Positions 11,906 through 25,384 are shown, numbered from the stretch's first letter. The stretch: 64,000 nt of DNA from Tetracentron sinense (GCA_015143295.1 CM026573.1:3693950-3757949); one strand, 5' to 3'. Made by a program: numbers and translations. Notes: generated by a model not told the origin, from the letters alone.

Positions 11906-14900
11906 TCAGTAATCTGAAGGGGAGATGACATCGTCAATCTTGAGAATCATCTTGACAACTTGTGTTGCCAGCAAGATCTGCTGCTGCTTCCCAATCAGAG
12001 ACTCAAATACATTTTGCTCTCGCATGTCATTTGTCCCAACATCATTGCAGTCTATCCCACAGCACGGGTTGTTCTCCTGCACAAAACATGTAAAATAATG
12101 TTACAAAAGTTGGACACCGCATTAATGATACAACGTTTATTTTTATTTTTTAAGGGGCTGGAGTTGGAAGTTCCAGGCCATACTCAAATGGGAAGTCGGG
12201 TCCCATTTACCTTGATTTGCTGAGATTTGACTGCAGATAACGTTTCAATGGGTTGGAGACCACTGTTTTCTGCCAGTGCCATGGGGATAGAATCCAAAGC
12301 ATCTGCAAACGCCCTAACAGCATACTGCAAGCAAAAGAAAACAAAAAAAAAAATAAGAAATAAGCTAGTAAGTAGCAACGAAATGTATTTATCAAAACGG
12401 GCATAAGAAAAGCAAAATAGTTTTTCTACCTGCTCAACTCCAGGATATCTATCTGCAGCTGCCTCAACAGCAATTGAGCAAGAAATTTCAGCCGAACCAC
12501 CACCATATACAATGGAATTGTTAGTTATGAGATTCCTAGCAACACATAGTGCATCGTGGATGCTGCGCTTCGTCTCCTCTACCATCATTTTGTTACCTAA
12601 AGCATATCATCAAACACCAAAAGCTTGTATTAGATATTTAAATCATCTGAATGGTTTCATGTTTTTTTTTTTTTTGTGCCTAAGAAATTAAGGATGCTTT
12701 AATGTGTAGGAGTTCATAATTTTTGTGATAAGATGCAAATAGAAAGTCTAACCAGTCTCATTTCAAAAGGGATGCTCTTTGCAACTGCTACCTAATTTTA
12801 ATGCATACTACCAGAAATCAAAACTTCGGTTATATGCCTTCCAACAGCATAGACAGCAAATGGAAAAATACTATTTGGTTGATGTTCAAAGTCAATAGAA
12901 AAACATTACTTTCCTAATTTTTTAGAACTTCATTTCACAACTTCTTAAAGCATGTTAAAGATAGCCTAGACATGGTTCCACCCACACTCTAATCAACAGT
13001 GACAGCCAAGCATGAGTGATGGTTATTAGCAAATTCCCAATGCCTAAAACCTCATCCTTCCGCTTAAAAAGTACCCTTACATAATTACATTAATTGAATG
13101 GTAACTTATGCACAACACCTCTGCTTCTGCAAAATCTCATGAGTGAACATTTTCCAACTTAGTGATGATCGAGCAGGGAAACTTGAAGGTGCAAGCTAGT
13201 TGAAGTCATACAACCGCCAAAAAGAAGGAAGATGCATCTTCCATTAGTGGAATAAATACACAGCTCATGTTGACAAAGCAATGAGAAATTACTAATGAGG
13301 TAATCATGACTCATGAACAGTGATTCCATGTTCACCTGGTTGTTATGACTTATGATCAATGCTGACCCTTTTTATTGTTGATTCAATAATGTTGTTGTAC
13401 TCTGTGCATGTGTCTACTCTACTTCAATCTTAAGAATCACTTATGTCTTATATGTAATTGATATTTGTTCCCAGGTACCAATTAATTAATTAATAACGCT
13501 GAGTGCTTACATGTATAGTATGAGTGTGAGTTCTCCGTGTATTTCAATCTTGCATGTAAGTTTTTACTCTCATGTCGTGGAAACTGGAAACTAGTAAGTG
13601 CCTATGACTTGGCCAAGCCAACTTCCCTCTTTCTGATGTGTACAGTTTGAGTTTGACCAATTAGTGTGCACAATGTTTTGCAGGCCTCCTTGGGAACAAC
13701 TTATTCCAGTTGCACCAGCTTCATAAAATCGATGAATAAAGACTGATTCAGATCAGGCTTCTCAAAAAATGAAGAAAAGTGCTAACCCTTTTTATTGCCT
13801 AGTTAAGTTTGTAAGGAACACAATTAATACTGCATAAAAATGGCATACAGAAAATAATCATTCCAAAGATAAATGGTTTAAAACATGTGAGTAAATAAAT
13901 AGTTTGGCGGACTTTTTATTTATTAATTTTTTTTGGCAGAGAACTGCACAGTAGTGCTAAGCCTTCTGTCGTGCTTAAGGATGACGCACCAAATTGCGCC
14001 AATTTCTAAAATACCAACAAAGCAGCTTATAAGGATCCATGCTTTTGAGGTTTCGTGTACCATCCAAAAACTAAAGAACCATGACAGCCAATACTAATCA
14101 TCAAGAATGAGACAAATCAGCCTTTCCTAAAGATAAAGCAAATCATTTTTTCCAATAAATTAGAACAATTTAGAATTCCATAAGAGGAATGTGACAAACA
14201 AGTCTGCATTGAAAGAGGGAAATTTCACCAAAAGAATACAAGGATCTATGCTCTTATGAGGTTTCTATGCAAAAGGATAAAGATCAATGATGGTTAACTC
14301 GTATACATGCATACAACTCAAAATACGAACTGTATTCAAGTTCTACATTCTGCATCAAAATCTACCATTAAGTTCACTTCCCGGCACTGTAAGGTAAAAG
14401 CATGCTTTGGTGGATCACAAAAAAACATACAGCATTATCGACCAATTCAGGAGCCAAAACAAATTGATCGTGACAACAATTTTCATATCAACTACACATC
14501 TTAGCAAATCAGACAGAACTCAGAGAAGGGGAAGCATAAACCCACCCCCACGAATGAATATAGTTACAGCCCTTGAGTTTGCACATTGCTCAATATACAG
14601 CATCCGTTCTTTTGTTGTACCAAATGATTTTTCTCGAACCAAACCAGCCTGGATGGGTACAAATTTAAAAGATAAAATTTAACACACGAACGAACATAAA
14701 GTAAGAAAATCTACCTCCATGCATCAAGCTGGCAATTCAACTTGGTACTAGGTACATAAAAAAAATGTTACAAGCAATTGAAGCAGCAGTACTTACGAGC
14801 AACACAGTTTTCTGAAAAGAACAATATTTATCAACTATATTCTGGGTTGTATTCGACCAATTAGGCAACCTGGAAGGCCCTCCAGGCTCCTGGGTTTTAA

Positions 14901-17900
14901 ATACTTCAAGTATAAGATATAATTAGGCTTTCCAGTTCTGAAATGGTTTAGGCATATGAAAGGCGGCCAGGAAGAGATTGTATATGTATATGACTTATAG
15001 AGAGAGAGAGCACAAACTCTTCAAGTTTGTAGCCGTGTCACGTATCCATAACCATAAGTATGGACAAACGACACACCACAAACACTACTATTGTTTCTTA
15101 GAACTTCTACTGTCGATACCTATTTAGAATTAGCATAAGAAATTTAGAATTGTCATATGTTCATTATTTCATCTGCTTCAATACATGCCTTAATTAACCA
15201 TACTGTTTCACAAATAGCAATACATGACACTTTCTGAAATAAAATTCATTTACAGATTGTTAATTGTTTTTTATCCATTGCATGCTAAGAACTAAGATGA
15301 TACAGCAAAACCATTGCTTGTTGAGCACTTTAAAACTAATCAGGTAACAAATTAATTATTGTAGATTTTTGTTAAAATCATAATACATGTCCTATTTGAC
15401 TTTGATTATATCTTCAACTAGTTAGCCTAGCTGATTATATCTTATAGTCAACTCACCTCCTCTATACCATTGGATCTCAAGCAAGGGTTCATTTTCTTAT
15501 TACCAAAAATACCCTCTCTTTTTTTTAAAGTGTAAACACATTCAAAAAACCGGGACTCCTCCTCTTCTTCTCCGACACATTCGCACATTGTGACAAATTC
15601 AAACAGTTATCTTGATCTAATTGAACCGTGATTATCTTGATCTAGCAACAGTTAGAAGATATAAAGAATCCCCTATCACTAAAGAAGATATTTATTAGTG
15701 TAAAAGGCTTGCAGTGCTAGTGGAGTTTTTGCAAAGATGTTCAGCAACAATTGAAGAAAACAGCTTTAGATATTTTGGATATTTAACGAGGCCCTGGTTT
15801 CCTTGTTTTCCTGTAGGAGAAACGGTAGTATCTCCTCTTCTGTAGAGATCTACTCCCTTCTCTTTTCTATTTTGATTTTTTGAAGAAAAAGAGATGGGGA
15901 CAACTCAGAAGGTAGTTATCTCGATCTGAACTATAACATTAAACAAATCCATGGGTAAATTCTAATCATGGGTTCATGATCTGTTCTGTTTCTAGATTTT
16001 ATTGAATTCCCCCTGGTTGCTAATTCGTACTTATAATGTGAAATCCACATTTCTTTTGTTATCTTTGTTTGATCTGAAATCACCATGAGATATTTCTGAA
16101 ATCATCATTAGATAATATACTTGATTCTCAATCACACCCAGACCATCTCATACAAAGACTACTGGGATTACGGTCCCAGCCATTGCAAGTGCGGGCTTTG
16201 CCTGTAAAAAAAATACAAGAGGTATTGACAAAGAGAAGAAGATTGAGGATGGTGGTGATGGCGGCCATAGGAGGTCATTCTCGGGGGTAATCAAATGGCT
16301 TTCGGCAACTAATTCTTCATCATCATCATGAGTTAAACTGTAGTAAACAATATATAGATGTAGCCATGATTTTGGGTTTGATGAAACCCTAGATTTCAGC
16401 ACGAGAGAGAGAGAGAGAGAGGGTTAGGGTTTCTTACTAGAGGGGAGTAAGAGAGACCGGATAGGCATTGCACCTGTCGGAGAAGATGAAGAGAGAAGAT
16501 AGTCACCTCCCCAATTTTGAATGTGTAGAAAAGAAGGGAGAAGAGAATGTGTTTAGATAAATAGGGGTAGTTTTGGTAATAAGAAAATGAGAATAATAAA
16601 GTCTCTTTTCATCTTAGCCCTTGCTTGAGATCCAACGGTATAGAGGAGGTGAGCTGACTATAAGATATAATCAGCTAGGCTGACTAGTCACCTCCTCATA
16701 TATATATATATATATATATTTTAAATTTAGTGATATTTGGTATAATTTAAGCTTTCATATTTAATTTATTCCCTTTGCAATCTCTAGCATTCTTAAGTAT
16801 AAAACTTAGATACTGTTTTTAAAATTAAAATATCCCTGCTTACTCAAATCCTATTGTTTGAGGATCACCAAACAACATTCGTGTATGTGTCTGTGTAACT
16901 TATTGAATCAAAAAACTTATGAACGGTCTTTCTCTTTTATGCGTCGGCTCCATGGGAAAAGGATAACTCATATTTAATGGCAAGGCATGGTGAGAACTGA
17001 GAAGGACTTGGAGCCCCTAAACCATCCCTAACGTGCTAGAGGTAGACCCAAGACACTTAAATCCAAAAGAGATCTACCAATAAAGTGTTTGGCACCCATA
17101 TAAATTGTAGACTATGAACTTAAGTTCCCCTAAGCTTGTTCTCAGAGTCAACTCGAATTGGATAAAGCACAACACAGAAAGCAACTCTTTACAGATGAGA
17201 TGTTTCATGCTTTCAATTCTAGAGCTAAGCATGTACTATTTCTGCAAAAAGCTTCCTGAACAGTATGTGGACCGTTTATGTTTATTTATGGAAAGTGATT
17301 CCTAAAAACTCGGGTTTTAAGGATAGAATCATTAGTCTCTTAACCCAAAGTTGGACAATGTACTCAATCCAGCTTATGGTGATGAAACTTGGTAGTTTAG
17401 CATGATTAGATCCCATAAGATCAATTATTAGGATTATATACCGTTAGTTAGGATAAAGATGGAAAGAGGTGGTCCTCATATGAAGCTTTAGCTCTTTACA
17501 AGGGAAAGAAGAAGCGATATTGAGGGTCTCCGTGGAACATGAAAAGGTTAGAGAGCTTCTCCTCCGTGACAAAGCTGGGCTGAATACGCTCTCAAAAATG
17601 AGCTCAATGGAGGAAAACGTTAGAGAATAATTTTCCATTAATACGTCGGCAGTCATAAATGGGTGGACTCTTAAGAATTGGACTGAAACCATCCTTAACA
17701 GCTAACACTCTTCAGCAAATACGTAAAAGGTTGAATCCTCAGTTCTGAGCAAGCGCCCAGCATTATAAACAGAGCATTGATATGGACTTCACTGATAATG
17801 CAGAAAAAGAACAAACATCATTTGACAGTGTAGAATCATAATTCTCCAATGGGATAGAAGAACTGCATCTATGCAAAGCAAAGCAGCAGAGATGCATGAC

Positions 17901-19786
17901 AATTTGACAAATCCTAGATGAAAAACAGAATTTCTAAATTTTAGGATAGACCAAAAAAGTTCCATTCACGGGTCATGTATATTAAACAGTATAGTAGCAT
18001 ATGTGTCTTCAACCTCTGACCACATATGGTCTTGATAGACAAATAAAAAGCTAACAAACATAGAAACTAAAACATAAGTAACTCATATTTTAATAAAAGA
18101 GAGAAAGGAGACGGTAGAAAAAAAAACCTTCCCCAGCTTTTCTGGAGTCAATTCTTGGAATCTTGGCACAATTCTTCCACCTATAGAGACAGTCAGACCT
18201 CACTATGTGAGCAAGTCCAGAAAGTAGACCCATACGTTCTGCCTTTAAGATACCATTTAATACTGAGGAAAATTGAGTTGACGCAAACCTGTTGCTATTG
18301 CAATCAGCTCTAATTCCACTCCACCAACCCATCGAACGGCAGGCAAGTTTCGGTGCATTAATAAATGATTTGCTTCGTCATCAAACCCCCACTGGCAGAT
18401 AACCAGGGTAGCACCAACATCCTGCAAGTCATCGATCAACATAAGTCGTAAAAAAAAATGGATAAAAGTTAATTTACCTTCTCAACCAATCCAAAAGGAC
18501 ATAAGTGAGTAGAAATTTGCTCCTAGATAATGCATTTAAATATTTACATTGACCAAAAAAAATCTGGTACTAGACTACTAGCCAAAATATCAATTCTGAT
18601 ATCAGCTTGTTAATGATAGAAGAATGTTAGGTTGGGCATTCTTGATACAAAAATAATCAGACTGAGACCAATGAAAAAGCATTATGAATGCAAGTTAAAA
18701 GAAAGATATAATATTGCAGCCAAAATTGTGATTGTCAGACATTTAGAAAATTCAAAGTATTTCAATACATCTTACACAGCATCCTTACCTTGCATTTTTG
18801 AACCATGTCATCAAAGTATTTCTGCTCTTGTTGACGTAAAGTCTGGAACTTTTCCACTGTGTCAATGTCAACCTTGTGCTTAGTTTTGGGCTTAGGTGGC
18901 TCAAAGGGGCAAGTCAAAATAGCAATTTTTGCATTTTCAATTTGTTTTGGCATTTGTGGATGACTCATATCCTTGTCAACAAGAATTCCATAAATTAGCT
19001 CAGTATCTTCTAACTTCCCCCCAACTTTTCCCTCTACTTTAATCAGATCTAAGTTGACATCTTTCCTCTCTAAATCTGCAACAGCCATAACCGCTTTAAC
19101 AGCAATCTCAGCTAAACTGCGCTTGCATCGATTAACACTGAAAGACAATGTTGCAGAATTCACTTTAGAATCACAGTAAAATAAACAAATTATGGTATCA
19201 TCATTTAGACCAGTTACAAGAGAGAGATATCAGCACTAAGAGAATTAATTGTACATAGGTAAAATCAACAAATAAACTGGGAGTTCTATTGCTAATAACT
19301 ATAGTCCCTACTGTGCCAACTTCTCCTGTCCCTGCATCTTCACCCTTTGTATACACCGGAAATGCTTCTTTTCACTTTATAAAGAACCGATTTGTTCTGT
19401 GAAATCCAGACAGAATATATTACAACTCCTATTTCTTGACTGTCCCTCAAGTTCAGTTCTCTTACTTCAAAATTTAAGTCATTTAGGATTTATTTTGTCA
19501 TTCGTTGTGGTCAATGACTCCAGGCAGTGCCTAGGTTATAAAGGCTCCCTAGGCGAGGTGTTGCCTACGCGTTGCTCAAGCGATGCCTAGGAGACCAAAA
19601 TTTACTTTATAATTATAATTATAAAAATTTAAGATATTCATATATAATTGAAAATTAAGATTAAAAACTTAGAAATAAAGCATACATGAGACTAAAATGT
19701 CACTACAAAAAATAAAGAGCACAGTTTAAAGAGACCCATTTGCAAAAAAACCTGGACAAAATCTGTTAAATAAAATATGTTTTGTT

Positions 19787-19850
<64 letters not shown>

Positions 19851-22800
19851 TATTTTATATAATTTTGTAAATAACAAATTAACAATTAACATCTATGATT
19901 TAACACAATATGGATCTTTGTCACTAGCGCTTTAGTGCCTAAGAGAAGAGGCATAAGCACTCTTAGGAGACCTCATCTTAATTCTTAACAAGTGCCTACC
20001 TAGACCCTAATTAGACGACAAAGGTCCCGGCTAGGCAAGGCAGTAGCCTAGGAGACATTTTGACTACACTGTTCTCATGAAATTATGCAGTAGCCAGGAC
20101 AAAGCGGACAATATGTTGGCAAATGATTTTTTTTTTAATAGAATAACACAATTTGTATTAAGAAAGAAGTAGCATACAAAGAAACAGAGGATTCTCTCCC
20201 AACAGAAAACATACTTAATGGGCAATAGTCACAAAAAACTATTTGACTCCAACTAGGTACAAATCTCTGATATCGACATCTGAGAACTAGGGAGGGAGGT
20301 CGCCAAATTGCTCAAACCCCACCTTGTGGAAGAGCATAACTTTGGCATAGAAAATTCAACCCTTTGAAGATCCTGCAGTTCCTATCTTAGTAAATGATGA
20401 ACCACAATGATAGGAAAATTCATTACAAGCTTTTCTTTGCCTCTCCTCTTGAGACTTCCAATATTAGCAACTAAAAAACTCCTATCACTAAGAAATGGTA
20501 AACAGAATTAGACCAAAATTCAATATTCGTTTTTACGTGCATACTAAAATAGAATCCGTGACCATCATGGTTGAGGCACAAAATAACAACAATTACGCTA
20601 CAACCTGAAACCAATTTCTGTATATCAGCAGGGGTAACCGAAAACTTAGCTATTTATTCATTGTTGATATTCCTGTTATGTGGTTCTTAGATATGAGCAC
20701 CATTTTTTTTCATGATAAGCCACACTTCATTAGAGTCTATATGAAGTTAAACAGGAGAAATCTGGGTATACCATGAAGGTAGTACTCAGTGGATCTTCCG
20801 GTGGATCATATTTGGAAAATATATAGTGCTGAATAGCTACAGTTAGACATGAAAATATAGATTTCATTTCATAAAATCAATCTGTAGATGGGATTGAAGC
20901 AGTACCATGACTGCAGAAGATTTTAGAACGTATTATGATATTGCTATGGGAAACAGTTAACGTACCCATGAATTCCATTTCAAAACCTAGGTGGATGCCT
21001 CCCCCCCCCCCCCTCCCTCTTCTCTCTCTCTATTGCTATTTAGGCTACTGATCAGAAAAAAAATGTTGCTATTTATGCTTTCCAAGAGACAAAATGCGAA
21101 AGATGCACCAGCATTTCAAAGGATGCTCTAGAACACCTCGTAAAACAAGCATGCAATTTTTTTAAATGAATGGCAATGCATATGAGATGTTACTTTTTAA
21201 GGGAAAAAGAAAGACTTAGGAAATGGATACAGAGTAAGAATGAAATTGCACTAAATTGTAAGCAACTTTCTCATCCTGAACACAAGAAAGTCAGCCCATC
21301 AGAAAACAAGTGATGCAATTTTACTATGCATTAAATTTGCAAAAATAAAATGACACTAAGAACCATTGTTGACCACAATCGTGCACAAACCAAGAGAACT
21401 TACATCTTTGAGGATAAAGTAGTCATGCAAGTCTGAACCAGAGGCTCAATGTTTGTAACGCTAAAATCGAACTTTTGAGCTATACGCTCCAAATGTTCAA
21501 AAGCTATCCTGGAAGCCATCTCATAGCCCTCTGCAACCCGAATAGGATGAATACCCCGTTCTAATAGTCGCTCGGCCTGCTCTAGAAGTGCACCAGCCAT
21601 AACAACAACTCCAGTCGTGCCATCACCAATTTCATAGTCCTGACTCCGAGATAATTCAACCATCAGTTTTGCTATTTGATTGTCAACATCCATCTGCTCC
21701 AAGATTGTTGCACCATCATTTGCTGACAAAAAAAAAAAGTGGGGGGCATAATTAAAGGTTCAGAAGCTGCCGGTTTACGAACGGTTTCACACTCTTACCT
21801 TTTGTAATTCATAGTCCATGCAATGAACCAGTAACAACAGAAACACTGAAGGCACCAATAAATGATGATCACATGGACGCAGAAACTATCAAAGTAAAAA
21901 AAAAAAGAACTTATTTAAAGATATTATTTTCACAAAGCTTCAATCACCCACTTCATCGAAATTTCTAGACCCTCAATCTGAAGACTCCAACACATCAGAT
22001 CCCAAAGATTGTAGTTGGCACGTTCAGAAATGGATAAAGTTCAAATTTTGCATTACATGTGGGGAGTTGATGACGGATTCTAGCACATAGGCTTACAGCA
22101 AGAATGACCTGGCCATTGTGAAGGATCTCATAATAGGAGACATAGCCATGCTGGATTAATTGCAGAACCATGCGTAGCGACTTCTAAGTTTACAGCTGAT
22201 CAGTCTGAATGAGATGTAGTTAAGAGGATAAGAAACAATTCTGATCAATGTTGTGGCTTCCAGGGTCAATGTCTTGGTGAAAAACAGCCTTCCAAGAAAG
22301 CAGCGAAACATCTACTGAGTTGACAATAGATGACAAAGAAGGCCTAGCGAATCTATCACTGTGAACATGATAAGAGAATGTGAGATTTGGTGAGGTTAAA
22401 GATAATAATGATGTTGGAAGATCATGTGGTGCCAGCCTGCCAAGTATACAGCCATTATGAAAATTGTGACAGACATTGTGGCTTCTTAGGTTAAGATAAT
22501 AACAATATTTTTTTAATCGGTAAATCAGAGAATATATATAAAGGAGCAAAAATATTACAAGCCAACAAAAGGGATCACAGGAAAGTGAACCCAGCTGCTG
22601 AATAAAGAGAGAAAATACAAAATACCAAGAGTTTTACAACCAATAAAGAAAAAGAAAGGATAAACATCGGCACTTGATAGGATAAGGCCCTCAATCCCAG
22701 AAAAGATCTAAATTCTAATAGCCCCAAACCAAACCAACCTTACCACAAGTCAAGGAGATCCATGCCCTGAAATTCCTTGTACACAGAACACTATTCCAAT

Positions 22801-25123
22801 AGAAGATGACTAGCCCCTCCACAAACCCATAACGGAGAGATAGCCACATCATCAAAAACTCTTTGATTCTTCTCCTTCCAAGGCAACCAAGCAACCACTC
22901 CTTGAATGAATCCTCAAAGAGAAGAGATGGAGGTCTCCAAACTCACTGAGAGCCAACAGGATAAGAAGCCTACAAAGGAAGATTGGAATACCCGTGCTAC
23001 ACCCATTGCTCGAGAAAATAACTCCATGCCTTCGACACAAGAAAAACTTGTCGGCTGATAAGGGTGTCTTACCTGATTAGAATATCGAGATTATAAGGTT
23101 CTAGTTCCACTGCTAATTATTGGACATAGAAGCCATCTAGACCCTTCAATATGTTATCTCCAGTCTCCAAAAGTGAACACTTCTAAACAAGTTTCACACT
23201 CAAATCCTTCCATCTCATCACGTCTAAAAGATGATTTTGGGAATTTCTTTCCTTTAGCCCTAGATAGATCAGCCACAGTAGCAAATTACTTCAAAAGAGT
23301 AGTTGGTACTTGATGAGGTGGTGTGGTCTCCTAAGTTGAAGCATGAGTTGAATGATTGGGAGGTGGAGGATATGCTCTATCTTTTGAGGCACTTGAATGA
23401 AGTTTCTTCATGTATCCTAAATAGGGATGCTAGGATTTGGTCTACGGTTAGCAACAGTCAATTTATAGTGAGATCATTTGTACAGTTTTTTGTTATGCCC
23501 TTGCCTTCCATTTCCTCATCAAATGGTTTGGAATCTTGAAATTTTTATTGATGGTATCTTTTTTCTTTTGGACTGTAGCTCCAAATAAAATTCTCACATA
23601 TGAGATTTGAAGAGTAGACGGTGGAGGATAGCGAATCACTGTTTTTTATGTCATCAAGCGGAGAAATCGGTAGACCGTTTGCTTATGCCTTGCCCTCTTA
23701 TTTCGGGTATTTAGAGAAATTTTCTCTCGACTAGGAGTTTGTTGGATCTTTCCTTCAAGACTTTCTTATCTTCTTCTCAAATGGTTATTTGGCCTTTTCT
23801 TTAAGGGGCCATTACATGGATTATTTGAAAATAAAGAAAAAGGGTGTTTGATGATATCTCTTCCCCTTTGGCTCTCCTATGCCTGTGAATTATACACTTA
23901 ATTCTATTATAGTGTTCCATTCATAGGGAGGTTGAGGATTTGGCTGGCCTAGTACTGTGATTCAGGTAGTTGGGCCAAGTTCTACAGTTTGCTAATTAAT
24001 AGGTGTTAGAGAGGGATTTTTGTTACTGTTTTCTTGTAGTCCGCTTGATCTTTCTCTCTTGTGAATTCCCTTTGTAATTCTTTTCTAGCCTCAATTATTT
24101 TTTAATATGACTGCTTGATTACAAAAAAATAATTTTAAAAAAAATCCTCCCATCTCATCTTTCAGTGTGAATAAAATCAACTTCACACAAACAAATACAG
24201 TAATATAACACATTAACACTAATGCGTCAAAATTTTAGCCTACCAACTTGTGGTATAGACAATAGGGTTGTATTCAAAGTGAATGTTAAATGAGAGATGC
24301 AGGTTACCTAAAAAATGGAACGAATGTGCCCCATATCAAGAAAACTAGAACGAGAAACTTCAAGGATGAGAATGCATAGGATTACCACTCTAAAAAAATC
24401 CCCGAGTAAAAATTCCTGAGAATCCAATGAATCATCCTATCCACTCTCTGCAAGACTGCAAACCACACACACTGGCTGTTATCAACTAAATGATGCTGCC
24501 GGCCGACATGAAACACAGATTCAATTAGTCACTTTTTTTCCTAGTAGAAGTGATCGTTATACTCTTAAACGTAATTTCAATTACTAACCAAATCCACCCT
24601 GCTATTTTAGGAGGAAAAAAATAGAAAAAGATACAGTTTTTAACCATACCCATGAACTCAAAAATCTTGTAAACGAAAACTCGCTTGGTTTTTACATCAT
24701 TCACCACAGCATAGTATACAACACTAGATCCCATTATAGAATATAGAGTGTACAAGTTTCAACAAATCAAAACAATAACAAACAAACCAAACTTAAAAAC
24801 TGCAATCTGTATGGCTCCACTAGTGCGATCCGCGATATTGATTATAAAAACAAGAAGAGATGTATCAGCTACTGAAGTAGTTTACAAGATCGGAAATTTA
24901 AAGGGACGGGGATGATGAACTCACTGATGGTGACGTCACCGTCGGGGCTCTGGAGCATCTTGTCCATGCCCTTGGGACCGAGGGACGTCCGCAAGATGCG
25001 AGCCACGGCTTTTCCGGCGGAAATATTGGACTTCTGCGCATCTAAACCCCTTAATCTGGTCTTCTGCTCTTGCTCCCTTATTAGGATGAACGGACGCCCG
25101 AAATCATCGAAAGCTAAGGCCAT
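11906..25123 (-). CDS. CCT5: T-complex protein 1 subunit epsilon (cytosolic chaperonin CCT5), nine exons
   Basis: Subunit of the hetero-oligomeric group II chaperonin TRiC/CCT, which folds actin, tubulin and other cytosolic proteins using ATP. Exons (minus strand): 25123-24925, 21722-21404, 19137-18789, 18421-18289, 18180-18128, 14648-14546, 12596-12430, 12324-12211 and 12076-11906. Every junction is GT-AG and in frame, giving 535 aa, the family length. Visible motifs: [12 protein letters not shown] start, [18 protein letters not shown] (67-74), the ATP-site GDGTTG at 99-104, [35 protein letters not shown] and the C-terminal [11 protein letters not shown]. The start is the ATG at 25123; the frame stays open to about 25159 but begins there with TTG, not ATG. 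Introns 1, 2, 5 and 6 are 2-3.5 kb and contain transposon debris. The donor of exon 5 (GTTTTTTTT) is weak but the frame demands it. Confidence 0.97.
12597..14545 (-). other. CCT5 intron 6
   Basis: 1.95 kb of AT-rich non-coding DNA between the exons at 14546-14648 and 12430-12596. I see no recognisable element in it. Confidence 0.6.
15417..16688. mobile_element. Non-autonomous TIR DNA transposon with 71-bp terminal inverted repeats
   Basis: 15417-15487 (ACTAGTTAGCCTAGCTGATT... to GCAAGGG) and the reverse complement of 16618-16688 match over 71 bases with only three differences. Similarity resumes just inside (ATTTTCTTATTACCAAAA). Length is 1.27 kb and there is no transposase. TIRs this long suggest a Mutator-like element, but no target duplication is visible at these borders. 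The interior looks gene-derived on the minus strand (see 16128-16402). Confidence 0.75.
16128..16402 (-). pseudogene. Possible captured gene fragment inside the TIR element
   Basis: On the minus strand a leader-like AAACCCTAACCC(TC)n tract, typical of plant 5' UTRs, precedes open frames at 16402-16148 and, in another frame, a 46-codon frame from the ATG at 16268 to the TGA at 16128. The 46-residue product has a hydrophobic start ([13 protein letters not shown]) and ends [19 protein letters not shown] with three cysteines. TTTTTTTTACAG near 16204-16215 could be an old splice acceptor. I do not recognise the donor gene; this may be noise. Confidence 0.25.
19505..20072. repeat. AGGC-rich foldback repeat in CCT5 intron 2
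   Basis: The left end GTGGTCAATGACTCCAGGCA and the right end GGAGACATTTTGACTACAC are inverted relatives. Both are followed by CCTAGGC-type motifs (CAGTGCCTAGG; CTAGGCAAGGCAGTAGCC). The interior contains a (CT)n(TA)n tract at 19791-19851. It resembles the element at 10.5-11.2 kb. Borders are approximate. Confidence 0.45.
19791..19851. repeat. Compound (CT)n(TA)n microsatellite
   Basis: About 18 CT units followed by about 12 TA units; an apparent ORF at 19692-19892 (-) is a product of it. Confidence 0.95.
20128..20450 (-). mobile_element. Possible LINE 3' tail (minus strand)
   Basis: TTTTTTTTTAATAGAATAACACAATTTGTATTAA is, on the minus strand, the kind of AATA-rich 3' end with poly(A) that plant LINEs carry, followed by a decayed sequence resembling other LINE tails here (22.5 kb, 44.3 kb). 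No RT domain is readable. Confidence 0.3.
20451..21403 (-). other. Remainder of CCT5 intron 2
   Basis: Non-coding; a 13-base C run begins at 21001 followed by CT-rich sequence. Nothing else is recognised. Confidence 0.5.
22500..23040 (-). mobile_element. LINE 3' fragment (minus strand) in CCT5 intron 1
   Basis: On the minus strand the fragment ends in GATTTACCGATTAAAAAAA, matching the ATTTACCGATCAAAAAAA tail of the LINE at 44.4 kb. Upstream frames are W- and F-rich as in the zinc-binding C-terminal region of plant non-LTR retrotransposons, but broken by stops. It is 5'-truncated; the left boundary is the poly(A). Confidence 0.5.
23290..24135 (+). mobile_element. LINE 3' fragment (plus strand) in CCT5 intron 1
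   Basis: The frame at 23303-23539 ([13 protein letters not shown]...[10 protein letters not shown]) matches the zf-RVT region of plant LINEs and is close to the sequence of the element at 43.35 kb ([13 protein letters not shown]...FSVRSFLQV). It ends at an ATATGACTGCTTGATTACAAAAAAA tail near 24127. Frames are broken. It lies in opposite orientation to the 22.5-kb fragment. Confidence 0.7.
24136..24924 (-). other. 5' part of CCT5 intron 1
   Basis: Non-coding AT-rich DNA downstream of the exon 1 donor. Nothing is recognised. Confidence 0.5.
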
Positions 25124-25384
25124 TTCCTTTTCTTCTTCTTCTTCTTCAACTGCTACCAAACCAGTAAAGATCGTAGAGTTGCAGAAATGGAGAAGCTCTT
25201 GAACCTTTGAGAAATATAAAGGGTGGCCTCTCTACTCTAAGTTGAGGTCTGAGTTTGTGATGTGCGCCCTAACTCTTATTTTTAGGGCTGTTAATGGGGG
25301 CGGCGCGATGTCTCTTCAAGCCCAGCCCTCTTGTAAGTGTTCGCCCAAGCCCTACTCTCGTGGTTAGGGTTAGTACTTAGTAGG
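25124..25384 (-). promoter_or_regulatory. CCT5 leader and promoter region
   Basis: A GAA-rich stretch directly precedes the ATG on the minus strand. It stays open in frame as a run of glutamate codons but has no upstream ATG. No clear TATA box is seen; the repeat at 25385 starts only about 260 bp upstream, so the promoter is short or partly repeat-derived. Confidence 0.45.

Larger units (their letters stand above)
14649..18127 (-). other. CCT5 intron 5 (3.5 kb)
   Basis: Holds the TIR transposon at 15417-16688, an (AG)n tract near 16403-16420 inside it, and a (TA)n tract near 16700-16721. The open frames at 17114-17305 and 17444-17692 show nothing recognisable. Confidence 0.6.

Noticed and set aside
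25124..25159. Longer N terminus for CCT5 (extra run of glutamates before MALAF)
   Set aside because: The first codon of the longer frame is TTG, not ATG, and the family start is MALAF; the extension is 5' UTR.
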